A stretch of 64,000 bases of DNA from Rhodospirillaceae bacterium. GTDB lineage: Bacteria; Pseudomonadota; Alphaproteobacteria; Rhodospirillales; Rhodospirillaceae. Below, piece by piece: positions 46,306 through 54,818 of this stretch (the stretch's first letter is position 1; each line of letters opens with the position of its first letter). Where the stretch lies: positions 124,001-188,000 of the forward strand of contig NSIP01000005.1 in the NCBI GenBank assembly GCA_002737725.1, written 5' to 3'. A model generated the notes under the pieces. That model had not been told where the DNA came from. It saw only the letters and a program-made list of their open reading frames with translations, and did no database searches. A program made the translations under genes and the position numbers.

Positions 46306-47823
46306 ATGAACGCCATTACATTCGACCGCAGCAAAGCGAAATTCCCGATCCCCGAGGTCGTGACGAGTTTTATCAACGGCCAAAGCGTCGTTGCCGACAA
46401 TCATGGCGAGCGCCTGCCGGCACTGTGCCCGTCCACCGAAGACACGGTGTCGTTCCTGCGCGAGGCTGACAAAGCCGAGGTGGACCTCGCTGTTCAAGCG
46501 GCGCGCGAGGCCTTCGACAAAGGCCCCTGGCCGCGTATGAGCGTGGATGAGCGCAAGCGCATCATGTTCCAGATTCGCGATGTGCTGACCGCACATATTG
46601 ACGAAGTGGCTTACCTGGAAACCTTAAACGCGGGCATCACCCACAACCATACACGCGGGTTTCATGGCCCGCGAATGGCCTGGAATTTTGAATTCTTCGC
46701 TGAAGTCGCCAGCCAAGCTGCGGGCGAGGCTTACACTCAAACCAAACCTTATATATCGATTGTCACGCGCGAACCCATTGGCGTTGGTGCGCTGATTGGG
46801 CCTTGGAACGCGCCCATCGCGCTGTGCACCATGAAGATCGCGAGCTGCATTGCATTTGGAAATACGTGCGTCTTGAAGCCATCTGAGTTCACGCCGCTGT
46901 CGTTACGTCGTGTTGTCGAGCTGATTCACAAAACCGATATTCCCAAAGGCGTCGTGAACCTCGTCAATGGTCGCGGCCATGTTACCGGCGATGCGCTCAT
47001 CAGCCATCCGGGCGTTGATGTGGTATCGTTTACCGGCGGGACAACGACTGGGCGGGCAATCGCATCGCGGGCTGGCCAGAATCTTAAACCCGTTGCATTA
47101 GAGTTGGGTGGTAAATCTGCCAACATCGTCACCGCAACCGCGAACATGGAGCGCGCCTTAGATGGCTCGCTGCTCGCTATTTATTCAAACAACGGCCAGC
47201 AATGCCTCGCCGGATCACGGATTCTCGTCGAGAAAAAGATCGCAGCCGAGTTTATTGATAAGTTCGTCAAGCGTTCGCAACACATTACGGTTGGCGATCC
47301 GTTTGATTCCAAAACACAAGTGGGCCCCTTGGCCTACGAAGCGCATATGAAGCGCGTGCTCAGCTATGTCGACATTGCCAAAGCCGACGGCGCGGAACTG
47401 TTGACGGGTGGCAAGCGCCATGCTGGCTTCAAGAAAGGCTTCTATGTCGAGCCCACGGCAGTGTTAGCGAAAAATAACGATGCGCGCGTTTGCCAAGAGG
47501 AGATTTTCGGACCGTTCGCAACGTTCGTGACGTTCGATGATATCGACGAAGCCATTGCCATCGCCAATCAATCCGAGTTTGGTTTGGTCGGCTACGTGTG
47601 GTCCGAACACTTGCCCACCGCAATGAAAGTTTCCCAAGCTATTCGGGCGGGGACGATTTGGGTGAATACGCCGCTGACACGCGAATTGCGCGCACCCTTT
47701 GGCGGCTACAAGAATTCGGGTATCGGTCGCGACAGCGCCCAAGACTGCATGATGTTCTTTACCGAGGCCAAGACCACCACCATTCCGTTACAGGATTTTC
47801 CCATGACCAAGTGGGGTACCTGA
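46306..47823 (+). CDS. Aldehyde dehydrogenase 1 (HpaE/semialdehyde dehydrogenase-like)
   Basis: The 505-residue NAD(P)+ enzyme has GPWNAPIALCTMKI, the general-base Glu in LELGGKSAN, the catalytic Cys in NNGQQCLAGSR and PFGGYKNSGIGRD. The overall form resembles betaine-aldehyde and hydroxymuconic-semialdehyde dehydrogenases used in aromatic breakdown. It lies 14 bp after the SDR. Confidence 0.92.
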   Translation: MNAITFDRSKAKFPIPEVVTSFINGQSVVADNHGERLPALCPSTEDTVSFLREADKAEVDLAVQAAREAFDKGPWPRMSVDERKRIMFQIRDVLTAHIDEVAYLETLNAGITHNHTRGFHGPRMAWNFEFFAEVASQAAGEAYTQTKPYISIVTREPIGVGALIGPWNAPIALCTMKIASCIAFGNTCVLKPSEFTPLSLRRVVELIHKTDIPKGVVNLVNGRGHVTGDALISHPGVDVVSFTGGTTTGRAIASRAGQNLKPVALELGGKSANIVTATANMERALDGSLLAIYSNNGQQCLAGSRILVEKKIAAEFIDKFVKRSQHITVGDPFDSKTQVGPLAYEAHMKRVLSYVDIAKADGAELLTGGKRHAGFKKGFYVEPTAVLAKNNDARVCQEEIFGPFATFVTFDDIDEAIAIANQSEFGLVGYVWSEHLPTAMKVSQAIRAGTIWVNTPLTRELRAPFGGYKNSGIGRDSAQDCMMFFTEAKTTTIPLQDFPMTKWGT

Positions 47824-47873
47824 GTTTTAGCGTTTCACTTTTTCATTCAAGCACATCAACAAGGAGAGAAACC

Positions 47874-48596
47874 ATGCCGCAACAAATCATGAGCCAGCCA
47901 GAATTCTACAAAGCCCTCGAAGCCGCGCGTACGCCTGTGCATTCTGGGGGGCACCCGTTTAGTTCTGCTTGGGCACGCGGCGAGCTAAGCTTGAAGCAAA
48001 TCGGCTATTGGGCGGTTCAGCATTTTTATTATATCGATCCGATTCCGCAGCAATTCGCCATGTTCTTTTGCCGCCTCGACGACCTCGAAGCACGCCAGCA
48101 CATGTTGGAAAATTTGCTGGGTGAAGAAAACCCAGCCAACCCTTCAAAGCGTCACCCTGACTTGCTTGTTAAATTCGGCAAAGCTTGCGGCCTGAAGGAA
48201 GAAGATTTCTATGCCGCTGAAGAACAAGGCCGCGTTCATCCGTCAACACGCGCCATGCGGTCCTGGATTTGGGAACTCGTGAACGTGCGTCATTTGGCCG
48301 AAGGTGCAGCCGGGATCATGGTCGCGTTGGAAGGGCAATTGCCGACGCTGTATCCCAAGTATGTTGAAGCCATGAAAAAAATGGGCCTGACGGATGATGA
48401 TATGGAATTCTTCCATGTGCATATCGTCGGCGATGCCGAGCACGCGGACGTTGGCCTCGAAATCACTACGCATTACGCCACCACGCCAGAGTTGCAGCAA
48501 AAAGCGCTCTCGGCCGTGCGTGCCTCTACCGAGATGCGGTATCGGATGCTTGACGGAATTTATGATTCCGTTGTGATGAAAAAGGCGGCCGAGTAA
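47874..48596 (+). CDS. Haem-oxygenase-like diiron oxidase (PqqC/TenA/CADD superfamily)
   Basis: The 240-residue all-helical protein starts at an ATG with AAGGAG upstream. It keeps a six-ligand pattern like that of CADD-type HDOs: E84/E85 and H94 (LLGEENPANPSKRH), E153 (VALEG), then H183, D187 and H190 (HIVGDAEH), with H-x3-D-x2-H as in CADD. PqqC itself is cofactor-free, so these ligands favour a metal-dependent oxidase. HDO enzymes cleave or desaturate acids and amino acids. Its place in a decarboxylase/dehydrogenase operon suggests an oxidative step on the pathway substrate. Confidence 0.85.
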   Translation: MPQQIMSQPEFYKALEAARTPVHSGGHPFSSAWARGELSLKQIGYWAVQHFYYIDPIPQQFAMFFCRLDDLEARQHMLENLLGEENPANPSKRHPDLLVKFGKACGLKEEDFYAAEEQGRVHPSTRAMRSWIWELVNVRHLAEGAAGIMVALEGQLPTLYPKYVEAMKKMGLTDDDMEFFHVHIVGDAEHADVGLEITTHYATTPELQQKALSAVRASTEMRYRMLDGIYDSVVMKKAAE

Positions 48597-48603
48597 CCCG
48601 TTC

Positions 48604-49347
48604 GTGACAGCACAACCAGCTTTGCTTGATGCAGCCGGAAAAGTGGCCCTCGTAACAGGGGCCACAGGCGGCATCGGCAAGGCGTGTGTGGAGATGTTTT
48701 TGGCGGCGGGCGCATCGGTGGTTGCCACCGGGCGCCGCGCTGTGCAGGGCGATGATCCGCGCGTGCTTAAACTGGCACTTGAAGTCACAGACGAAGCACA
48801 AGTCGCCGATGCCATAGCCAAAGCCAAGGCGCGCTTTGGCACTATTGATTACCTGGTGCACATGGCCGGCATGGTGGGCAAAGGCCGTTTGAATGAAATG
48901 CCCCTGGCTGATTGGCACACGGTCGTTGACACCAATCTCACGTCTGCGTTCTTGTTGATGAAGCATGCCTACCCGATTTTGCGCAAGCCGGGGGCGACCG
49001 TGGTTTTATGTGGGTCATCGAACGGCGCCAACGGCGGCAGCTATTTGTCGGGCGCAGCTTATGCCTCGTCAAAAGCCGCCCTGGTCAATCTCACCCGCTA
49101 CACTGCTAAAGAATGGGCAGCCGAGGGTATTCGCGTGAATATCATTTCGCCTGGCCCTGTCGACACACCTATGCTTGATCGCCTGAGCGACACGCAACAC
49201 GACGGCTTGAAAGCGCAGTTACCATTAGGAAAATATGCGACCGCCGAGGAATGCGCGGGCGGTGTGATGTTTCTATGCTCCTCGCATGCGGCCAGCATGA
49301 CGGGGACGAATATGAACATCTCAAGCGGCTTGGTCATGGATCGGTAA
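48604..49347 (+). CDS. SDR-family NAD(P)-dependent oxidoreductase 2
   Basis: The 247-residue classical SDR starts at GTG. It has VALVTGATGGIGKACVEM, VHMAG, Ser in LCGSSNGANGG, YASSK and VNIISPGPVDTPM. It differs clearly from the first SDR in the operon, so it probably handles a different intermediate. It lies 7 bp after the HDO gene. Confidence 0.9.
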   Translation: MTAQPALLDAAGKVALVTGATGGIGKACVEMFLAAGASVVATGRRAVQGDDPRVLKLALEVTDEAQVADAIAKAKARFGTIDYLVHMAGMVGKGRLNEMPLADWHTVVDTNLTSAFLLMKHAYPILRKPGATVVLCGSSNGANGGSYLSGAAYASSKAALVNLTRYTAKEWAAEGIRVNIISPGPVDTPMLDRLSDTQHDGLKAQLPLGKYATAEECAGGVMFLCSSHAASMTGTNMNISSGLVMDR

Positions 49348-49357
49348 GGCCAGCGCC

Positions 49358-50158
49358 ATGAACCGAATCACACGGCCCGTCCCCGCTGTAGATGAAAACC
49401 TAGCAGTCCCGCTTTATCATCAGGTGTACTTGGTCCTGCGCGAGAATATTCGCAACGGCGTCTACAGTGCCAGCGCGGTTCCAACCGAAGCCGAACTTTG
49501 CAGCACTTTTGGCGTATCACGAATCACCATTAAGCGCGCGATGCATGAGTTGACGAAAGAAGGATTGATTGTCCGTCAACGCGGGCGCGGCACTTTCGTG
49601 ACCGAATCCTCACGGATCCCCCAAGTTAAACGCGATTCCCTCGATGACCTTCTGCGGAACGTCATGGCCATCGGTGCGGCTACCGAGATGAAACGCCTCG
49701 ACGGTGGCTTCTTGCCCGCCACGGCTGAAGTGGCGACAAAGTTAGAATGCGCGACAGGTGATGAGATTTTCGCGACCAATCAAACTCGCCTCTCACGCGG
49801 GCAGCCGATTGCATTGATCCGTGCCTACGTTCCGCGCGATGTAGCCCAGCAACTCCCTGGCCGCGATAGCAGCGCGCAACCCATGTTGGCACAATTACAA
49901 CAGGCAGGAATCGATGTGGCACGCGCGGACCAAGCGATTACGGCAACGATTGCTGATCCGGCCACGGCCACCGCGCTGGCCATTGATGTTGGCGTACCCA
50001 TTATACGACTGACGCGGCTGGTATTTGATGCACACAACCGGCCAGTCGAATGGCTGACCGCGCTTTATCGTGCCGACCGTTACGAGTATCGCACCACGTT
50101 GGTGCGTGAAGGCCTAGGCGCAGACGGCGAACGTGCCGAATGGAAGGCTGCCAGCTAA
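49358..50158 (+). CDS. GntR-family regulator, HutC subfamily (UTRA domain)
   Basis: The 266-residue regulator has an N-terminal winged helix (LYHQVYLVLRENIRNGVYSASAVPTEAELCSTFGVSRITIKRAMHELTKEGLIVRQRGRGTFV) and a C-terminal UTRA ligand-binding domain ending VRLTRLVFDAHNRPVEWLTALYRADRYEY-like (IIRLTRLVFDAHNRPVEWLT). HutC-subfamily proteins are usually repressors released by a pathway metabolite. The palindromes at 42341 and 43811 are candidate operators. It is embedded in the operon it probably controls, 10 bp after SDR 2. Confidence 0.92.
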   Translation: MNRITRPVPAVDENLAVPLYHQVYLVLRENIRNGVYSASAVPTEAELCSTFGVSRITIKRAMHELTKEGLIVRQRGRGTFVTESSRIPQVKRDSLDDLLRNVMAIGAATEMKRLDGGFLPATAEVATKLECATGDEIFATNQTRLSRGQPIALIRAYVPRDVAQQLPGRDSSAQPMLAQLQQAGIDVARADQAITATIADPATATALAIDVGVPIIRLTRLVFDAHNRPVEWLTALYRADRYEYRTTLVREGLGADGERAEWKAAS

Positions 50159-50194
50159 ACTCTGTTTTAATCAATTACATAAGGATCGAAACCC

Positions 50195-50893
50195 ATGTCT
50201 GGTTCAATGGTTCAAGTCAAAACTCCAGATGGTGCATTTGGCGGGTACCTTTCGGTGCCCCCACAAAAAGGCCCGGGCGTTGTCGTTATTCAGGAAATCT
50301 TTGGCGTCAACACTTGGGTACGAACGGTTTGCGATATGCTTTCGCGCGCGGGTTACGTGGCTTTGGCGCCGGACTTGTTCTGGCGCATGAAACCCAATGT
50401 CGAACTGCACCCCTTCTTCCCGGAAGATTTCAAAGTCGCGCTCGACTACTACGGCAAGTTCAATGTCGACAACGGTATGAAGGATATCCAGGCCAGCATT
50501 TCATTCTTGCGCAGCTCGCAAAACTGCACCGGCAAAGTAGGCACCATCGGCTTCTGCCTAGGGGGCACGTTGTCGTATTTAGCTGCGACGCGCACAGATT
50601 CAGATGCCAACTCCAGCTATTATGGCGTCGGCATTGAAAATCTTCTCGGCGAGGCAGGCCAGATCAAAAAGCCATTACAGCTTCATATCGCCGGGGCCGA
50701 CCCTTACGTTCCTAAAGACGTTTTAGCGAAGCTTGAGAGCGGGCTAAAAGGTACACCTGGCGTTGAAATTCTCGTTTATCCTGGCCTCGATCACGGCTTT
50801 GCGCGCGATACCGACCCCAACCACTACAATGCTGAGGGCACCAAACTGGCGCATGGCCGTTCGCTTGAAATGTTCAAGGCAGCGCTGAGATAG
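50195..50893 (+). CDS. Dienelactone hydrolase family protein
   Basis: The 232-residue alpha/beta hydrolase has the Cys-Asp-His triad of dienelactone hydrolases: C in IGFCLGGTLSY, D in IAGADPYVP and H in PGLDHGFARD, plus the family EIFGVN segment (VIQEIFGVNTWVR). It would open a lactone or enol ester produced by ring cleavage. It is the first gene after the regulator, with ATAAGGA before its start. Confidence 0.9.
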   Translation: MSGSMVQVKTPDGAFGGYLSVPPQKGPGVVVIQEIFGVNTWVRTVCDMLSRAGYVALAPDLFWRMKPNVELHPFFPEDFKVALDYYGKFNVDNGMKDIQASISFLRSSQNCTGKVGTIGFCLGGTLSYLAATRTDSDANSSYYGVGIENLLGEAGQIKKPLQLHIAGADPYVPKDVLAKLESGLKGTPGVEILVYPGLDHGFARDTDPNHYNAEGTKLAHGRSLEMFKAALR

Positions 50894-51059
50894 GCCTTAC
50901 CCCCTGCACCTCCGCAAGAGTTGCAGAATCAACCACAAGTCATCGCATTTTTAAGCCAAAGCCGCGTGACAGAGCCACGCGGATAGCTAAGATGCGCCTA
51001 ATGGCTGGCCAACGCTGAGAGGACAGCCTCGGAAGAATCTTCAAAAGGAATACTCAAAT

Positions 51060-51707
51060 ATGGACGTCTACGGTGGAATTCTGTCGCCTTACGTGGCGCG
51101 CGTGATTTTGACGGCTCGTCATAAAGGCATCAAGCACAAGCTGAAAATGCCAACTGGCGGGCTGAAGTCGCCTGAATTCCTCGCCCTCAATCCGATGGGC
51201 AAGATTCCGACGATCAAAGATGGCTCGACGGTGCTCTATGAATCGAGCGTGATCGTCGATTACCTTGAAGCCAAATACAAAAAGAAGCGCATTATACCCG
51301 CCTCTGCAAAAGACGCTGCAAAGGCACGTCTCATCGCCACAGTTTTTTCAGAGTACGTGCAGGGACCAACCCTTGCGTTGTTCCGTCAACGCGACCCCGC
51401 CAAGCGTGATCAGAAAATCGTTGAAGAAAAATTGGCTGAAATCAATCGCGGCCTGGATGTTGTTGAGAAACTGCTGTCTGGCAAAACCTGGGCGGCTGGC
51501 GCGAAATTCACTATTGCCGATGTTTATGCAGTGCCATGCTGGTTCTTCATGGGCGCCATGTTGCCCTCGTTTGGCATGGCCGATCCCGTGGGCGGCCGAA
51601 AGAAACTGACAAAGTATGTTGCCAAAGTGAAAAAAGACAAACTGACAGCAACAATTTTGGCTGAGATGGGCGAGGCCATGAAGAGCTTCAATCCTGGTCA
51701 ACGTTAG
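51060..51707 (+). CDS. Glutathione S-transferase 1
   Basis: The 215-residue protein has a thioredoxin-like N-terminal domain (VYGGILSPYVARVILTARHKG, GKIPTIKDG with the cis-proline, and ESSVIVDYLEAKY) and a helical C-terminal domain with FTIADVYAVP. A serine (LSPYVAR) is in the usual active-site position. GSTs in aromatic catabolic clusters act as isomerases or ether-cleaving enzymes; that role here is inferred from context. It is preceded by 166 bp of non-coding DNA. Confidence 0.9.
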   Translation: MDVYGGILSPYVARVILTARHKGIKHKLKMPTGGLKSPEFLALNPMGKIPTIKDGSTVLYESSVIVDYLEAKYKKKRIIPASAKDAAKARLIATVFSEYVQGPTLALFRQRDPAKRDQKIVEEKLAEINRGLDVVEKLLSGKTWAAGAKFTIADVYAVPCWFFMGAMLPSFGMADPVGGRKKLTKYVAKVKKDKLTATILAEMGEAMKSFNPGQR

Positions 51708-51753
51708 AATAACGCGTCACAACGGCCGATGAGCGCATAGCAGAAGAAATAGT

Positions 51754-52404
51754 ATGGCAACGATCACGGTTTACGGTTCAGTGTTATCACCTTTCGTCGC
51801 GCGCGTGCTGCTCACATGCGGCTATAAAGGATTGGCATCGGAGCTATCTATGCCGAAAGACGGCATCAAAAGCCCCGAGTTTCTGAAACTCAATCCGTTT
51901 GGGAAAATCCCAACCATTAAAGACAGCGGAACCGTCTTGTATGAATCGACGGTTATCGTCGATTACCTCGACGCCAAATATAAAAAGAAGAAACTGATCC
52001 CTGCTGCCGCCAAAGCCATGGGGCAAGCCCGCCTCATTGCAGCCATTTCAGCTGAGTATGTGCAAGCGGCGGGCCTGAAGTTCTTCCGCATGAAGCGGGC
52101 CAATCAAAATATCCCCGCCGACATTGAGGCCGCGACACTCGAACTGACCAAGGGCCTGGATGTCCTCGAAAAAATTATGTCAGGCAAAAAATATGCGGCA
52201 GGCCCATCTGTGACAATTGCTGATTGCTTCGCCGTCCCCGCCCTCTTCTTTGCCGTACACGCCAGCGCCTTATACGGAATGAAAGACGCCATCGGATCGC
52301 GCAAGAAGCTCCGCGCCTATTGGGAGCGCATGCACAAGGACAAGGTTGCAGGAAAAATTCTGCAGGGCATGTCAGATCGCATGAAACAACTGCTGGCAGG
52401 CTAG
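51754..52404 (+). CDS. Glutathione S-transferase 2
   Basis: The 216-residue GST is closely similar to the one 47 bp upstream, especially in the N-terminal domain (VYGSVLSPFVARVLLTCGYKG, GKIPTIKDSGTVLYESTVIVDYLDAKYKKKK). The two are clearly a tandem duplication, with the C-terminal helical domains more diverged. Different C-terminal domains imply different hydrophobic substrates. Confidence 0.9.
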   Translation: MATITVYGSVLSPFVARVLLTCGYKGLASELSMPKDGIKSPEFLKLNPFGKIPTIKDSGTVLYESTVIVDYLDAKYKKKKLIPAAAKAMGQARLIAAISAEYVQAAGLKFFRMKRANQNIPADIEAATLELTKGLDVLEKIMSGKKYAAGPSVTIADCFAVPALFFAVHASALYGMKDAIGSRKKLRAYWERMHKDKVAGKILQGMSDRMKQLLAG

Positions 52405-52482
52405 TGGAGCAGCCCTTAACGTTCTTTCAACCCACACAAGGTAAGGTAACCCTGTTGATCTCAACAACAAAAATGGGGCGAC

Positions 52483-53238
52483 ATGGGAAGCTTTGGCGGA
52501 GACGACACGGAGTTTGGCTGGTCTGAGATCTTGGCTGGCGCGATGGCCGTAGGGCTGGCCACTTTTGCTTCGCCAACACCTGCCGCAGCTGCCGAAACCA
52601 TCAAGACACCGATCACCGAAGATGGCGACGATTGGAATTTCCTGTGGATCGCGCCTGCACCCCAAGCGCGCTCATCAAGCTATGAAGCCCTGGGAACACC
52701 CAGCGCCCCGCTGCTGCCCCTCAACTTACCCGACGCCGACCCATCTGCCGCCCTACCTGCTGTCGCATATGTCACCAAAACGAGCACCACAGAGTCTTTC
52801 AGTCGACGCATCAAACAATTGCCCGTGGGCATCCGGTTTGCGCCTTCCGTCAACGGCATTGATGGCGTGATTCCCAGTATTACTATGCGCGAAGACAATT
52901 GGACGATGATGGATGTCGACGGCTTGATGCGCGTCTCTGCTTTTGCGCGCGGACCGCTTGATGTTGAGGATACTGTGCAGGCGCAAAGCCCGACGACCTT
53001 TCCCCAGGGCCTTGGCACGGGCTTAAGCTTGGTGACGTCCACGCCGATTTACCTTGGGGCCACCGTTAAAACCGACCGCGCGATCTACGACATTGATATG
53101 GATCGCTTCCGCGGGGCACGCTGGTCCACCAGTTTTTTTGTGGGCACCGACACATCATTCGGGCCGCTTTACTTGGGAACGTCGCAAGAGCCAAACGGCG
53201 CCCGCGCCACGTACCTCTATCTTGGCCGTTGGTTCTAG
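52483..53238 (+). CDS. Hypothetical, possibly envelope-associated protein
   Basis: The 251-residue protein is not recognised. Residues 14-38 (LAGAMAVGLATFASPTPAAAA) look like an export signal but lack the usual basic n-region. The C-terminal third (SFFVGTDTSFGPLYLGTSQEPNGARATYLYLGRWF) resembles the final strands of an outer-membrane beta-barrel, as in patatin-BamA-type proteins, and ends in Phe. It may be a truncated or highly diverged outer-membrane protein. It is tail-to-tail with the minus-strand aldehyde dehydrogenase, 11 bp apart. Confidence 0.6.
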   Translation: MGSFGGDDTEFGWSEILAGAMAVGLATFASPTPAAAAETIKTPITEDGDDWNFLWIAPAPQARSSSYEALGTPSAPLLPLNLPDADPSAALPAVAYVTKTSTTESFSRRIKQLPVGIRFAPSVNGIDGVIPSITMREDNWTMMDVDGLMRVSAFARGPLDVEDTVQAQSPTTFPQGLGTGLSLVTSTPIYLGATVKTDRAIYDIDMDRFRGARWSTSFFVGTDTSFGPLYLGTSQEPNGARATYLYLGRWF

Positions 53239-53249
53239 GACGCAGCGCT

Positions 53250-54773
53250 TCAAACGACCATGCAGACGGTTTTGGTTTCAAGGTAGTTGTCGACCGCCTG
53301 CATCCCTGAATCGCGGCTCCAGCCGCTTTCCTTGTAGCCGCCGATGGGCAACGCCGCATCGAACATGAGGTGGCAATTGACCCACACCGTTCCCGCCTTA
53401 ATGGCATTGGCAAAGCGTGTGGCTTTACTCAGGTCTTGCGTCCAAACGCTGGCCGCCAAGCCATAGCGTGAGTCGTTGGCAACGCGCGGCACATCATCGA
53501 GAGAGTCGATGGGCATGGCGACAACCACGGGCCCAAAAATCTCCTCCTGCACAACTTTCATGTTGTGATTGGTCTTGGTAATAACCGTGGGCGAAATAAA
53601 TGTTCCGGTCGCTCCCATCTGCTCGCCGCCACACACAATCTCGGCGCCGTCTTTTTTGCCACCATCAATGTAGTCTTTGATTTTGTCGGCTTGGCGCTTG
53701 TTCACCACCGGGCCAATCTGAGTGGCTGGATCAAGTCCGTGGCCGAGTTTCATACTTTTCGCTATATCTACGACGCCTGCCACAACCTTGTCGAAGACCT
53801 TTTTTTCAATATAAAGCCGGGTACCAGCAACGCACACTTGCCCGGTGTTAAAGAAAACCGCGTTGGCCGCACCCGCAATGGCGATATCCATATCGGCATC
53901 GGCCAAAACGATGCTGGGTGATTTGCCACCCAACTCAAGCGCAACTTTTTTGAGGTTGCCGCCCGCCGCCTGCAAAATTTTCCGGCCTGTGGGTGTTGAA
54001 CCCGTAAACGCGATTTTATCGACATCATGATGCTCGGCCAGCGCTTGACCAGCTTCGGGGCCAAAACCTGTGACAACGTTAAACACACCGGCGGGTACGC
54101 CCGCTTCCATAATCAATTCTGCTAAGCGAATGGCCGTGAGTGATGTGTCTTCAGCGGGCTTCAGAATCATCGAGCAACCCGCGGCAAGGCACGGCGCGAT
54201 CTTCATGGCTTCCAGCACCAAGGGGCTATTCCATGGCGTAATCGCGCCCACCACCCCGATGGGCTCTTTCATTGTATAGGCAAAAATCTTTTTGCCAGGC
54301 GGTTGGTAGTTGATTGATGTATTGATCGTCTCGCCTTGGATTTTCGACACCATCCCCGCGAAGTAGCGAAACTGCCCCGCTGCGCCAGGAATTTCGGCCC
54401 AACGCCCAACAAAAAATGGCTTGCCTTGATCGAGCGTTTCCAACTCGGCCAGTTCATCAATGTTAGTCTCGATCAAGTCGGCAATTTTCCACAACACCCG
54501 CGCACGCTCATCGGGCGTTTTTTCGCGCCACACACCTTTATCGAATGACTCGCGCGCGACTTTGACGGCACGGTCGACGTCAGCTTTTGCACCGGCAGGG
54601 ATCGTGCCAATCACTTGGCCCGTGGCCGGATCAAGCGAATCAATCCGCTTACCCGAGGCTGCATCCACCCACTCGCCACCGATTAGCATTTTCTTATCTT
54701 TGTTCTTCAGGAAGGCAATGGCACCTGCTGTCTTTGGCTGGGCAACCTTCATATCAACGATGACGTTCATCAC
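53250..54773 (-). CDS. Aldehyde dehydrogenase 2
   Basis: The 507-residue enzyme has TPWNSPLVLEAMKIAPCLAAGC, FTGSTPTGRKI, base LELGGKSPSIVL, catalytic Cys in NTGQVCVAGTRLY and PIGGYKESGWSRD. It is the last gene of the leftward operon, 45 bp after the deacetylase-fold gene. It is only distantly like aldehyde dehydrogenase 1, so each operon has its own. Confidence 0.93.
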   Translation of the reverse strand: MMNVIVDMKVAQPKTAGAIAFLKNKDKKMLIGGEWVDAASGKRIDSLDPATGQVIGTIPAGAKADVDRAVKVARESFDKGVWREKTPDERARVLWKIADLIETNIDELAELETLDQGKPFFVGRWAEIPGAAGQFRYFAGMVSKIQGETINTSINYQPPGKKIFAYTMKEPIGVVGAITPWNSPLVLEAMKIAPCLAAGCSMILKPAEDTSLTAIRLAELIMEAGVPAGVFNVVTGFGPEAGQALAEHHDVDKIAFTGSTPTGRKILQAAGGNLKKVALELGGKSPSIVLADADMDIAIAGAANAVFFNTGQVCVAGTRLYIEKKVFDKVVAGVVDIAKSMKLGHGLDPATQIGPVVNKRQADKIKDYIDGGKKDGAEIVCGGEQMGATGTFISPTVITKTNHNMKVVQEEIFGPVVVAMPIDSLDDVPRVANDSRYGLAASVWTQDLSKATRFANAIKAGTVWVNCHLMFDAALPIGGYKESGWSRDSGMQAVDNYLETKTVCMVV

Positions 54774-54818
54774 GGTGTCTCCCTGAAATTTGATCGGGCA
54801 GCTGTGCTGGGCTGAAGC

